Of a stretch of 64,000 nucleotides of DNA, positions 63,040-64,000 are shown in pieces. Source of the stretch: Callaeas wilsoni (lineage: Eukaryota; Chordata; Aves; Passeriformes; Callaeidae). The stretch lies in assembly GCA_013398955.1 (NCBI GenBank), contig VWPU01008387.1, positions 1 through 64,000 on the forward strand, in the 5' to 3' direction. Numbering within the stretch: position 1 is the stretch's first letter; the number at the start of each line of letters is the position of its first letter. Made by a program: the position numbers and the translations under genes. The notes under the pieces were generated by a model, which worked only from the letters and a program-made list of their open reading frames with translations, was not told where the DNA came from and made no database searches.

Positions 63040-63360
63040 AGATGCAATGATGCGTCCCTGAGCAGTTGAAATCATGTGGTTTTGGTTAGATAAACTCTAT
63101 CAAAGACAGCCAATTAGTTCAAGATCTATTTGTGGGAAGAATGCTTTTAATCACAGCTTTTAGAAACCTAAATGATGGTGTTAAATAATACACAGAGACA
63201 AGCAATATTGATTGCCCAGGCTGATGTAAAAAAACATTAATCCATTTGAGAATCTGAAGGTCATTTTATATTGTTATATATTACACTACGTCACTTTATC
63301 TTTTTCAAAATATTTAGATGTGACCACTTTGATATTTATTACAAAAGCAATAAAAGACCT
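63040..63360. promoter_or_regulatory. conserved-element-like block (inferred)
   Basis: Unique sequence with CCAATTAG (63110), a PBX/HOX-like TTGATTGCC (63209-63217) and several ATTA cores. The texture is that of a conserved non-coding element; this is a guess from pattern only. Confidence 0.18.
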
Positions 63361-64000
63361 GAAAGAACCTTAAGAAATCATTCCATTTATGCCCCATAAC
63401 TTGATACAAAGTCAAATATAACTATGATGTCCATGCAAGATATTTGCATAACCTGTAATTAAAAGTCTGCAGTTAAGGGCATTTCACAGCCTCCACAGGT
63501 AGCCTTTTTTGGTTCTTAAATATCCATATAATTAATATTTACTTGATCTAAATCAGATTTTCTTAAAATTAAGGTAACTACTGCCTTTTTAATAGCCTTT
63601 TGATTCTTAAAAACTATGAAAACTTCTTGCTCCAGCCTCTCTTTTCTGTGCTAAACAAATATAATAACTCTTCCTTGTCAAGCATTTTATGTCTTGCATG
63701 TATTGTGTGATGCATTTTACATAAACGTATGTTTAGGATCAACTCTGAAATTATAAGAGTGCAATAGGGTGTTTTGAACTTGCTAAAGCAAAACCATTTT
63801 TAATATTTCAGGGAAATTTTTATTACCTGGGTATGCTGCTGAAAAATCTGCAAATAGTTGGCATTTCTGAGTCAGTGCTTTCCAAGGAAAAACAAAGCAC
63901 CAGAAGAAAATAAAATCCACGGGACCTTTTCTCTATTGGCAACATTTAAAAGGCCCAAGCATATCCTCAGATATAGATTATTTACTAAAATTAGGTATTA
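63361..64000. other. unique non-coding DNA to window end
   Basis: AT-rich, nothing recognised; the window ends in unique sequence. Confidence 0.5.

Overview
The window is vertebrate nuclear DNA, almost certainly from a bird. The main evidence is three CR1 (chicken repeat 1) LINE fragments, all on the minus strand, two with typical avian sequence and one much older. There is also a solo endogenous-retroviral LTR of a type I associate with songbirds. That makes a passerine the best guess, but the guess rests on memory of repeat families and not on a search. The background is AT-rich and unique, with small GC-rich patches every few kilobases, as in the intergenic or intronic DNA of a large avian chromosome. 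There is no sign of bacterial, plasmid or phage organisation.

I recognise no protein-coding gene. Almost all the open frames are short and lack codon or family signal. The longest are either low-complexity (the 61.7-62.0 kb purine tract) or of a length expected by chance. The window is best read as a gene desert or the inside of one or more very long introns.

Layout: 0-5 kb holds a CR1 3' end (about 0.9-1.2 kb), an A/C-only tract and an AT-rich block rich in homeodomain-type cores. A compact CpG cluster lies at 5.5-5.65 kb. From 7 to 16 kb come two minus-strand exon-like blocks (7.35 and 14.8 kb), an intron-like pair of splice signals (15.7 kb), two more A/C tracts and another homeodomain-core block (13 kb). 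A GC patch lies at 17.2-17.7 kb and a CR1 with internal deletions at 22.5-23.2 kb. From 26 to 34 kb there are GC patches, hairpins, a possible small ORF or terminal exon (28.0 kb) and a minus-strand exon-like block (31.7 kb). The solo LTR with 4-bp target duplication is at 35.8-36.25 kb, followed by another exon-like block (36.9-37.0 kb). From 37 to 50 kb the DNA is nearly featureless. A large GC patch lies at 50-50.8 kb, a 42-bp tandem duplication at 53.6 kb, an ancient CR1 at 56.3-56.9 kb, three further GC patches at 57-61 kb, a 350-bp purine tract at 61.7-62.0 kb and a final conserved-element-like block at 63.0-63.4 kb.

No genes act together here in a way the sequence can show. The exon-like blocks are splice-signal predictions without transcript support, and strong-looking splice pairs do arise by chance in 64 kb. 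I saw no convincing undescribed system. The items most worth testing are the minus-strand exon candidates, the CpG cluster, the purine tract and the LTR.
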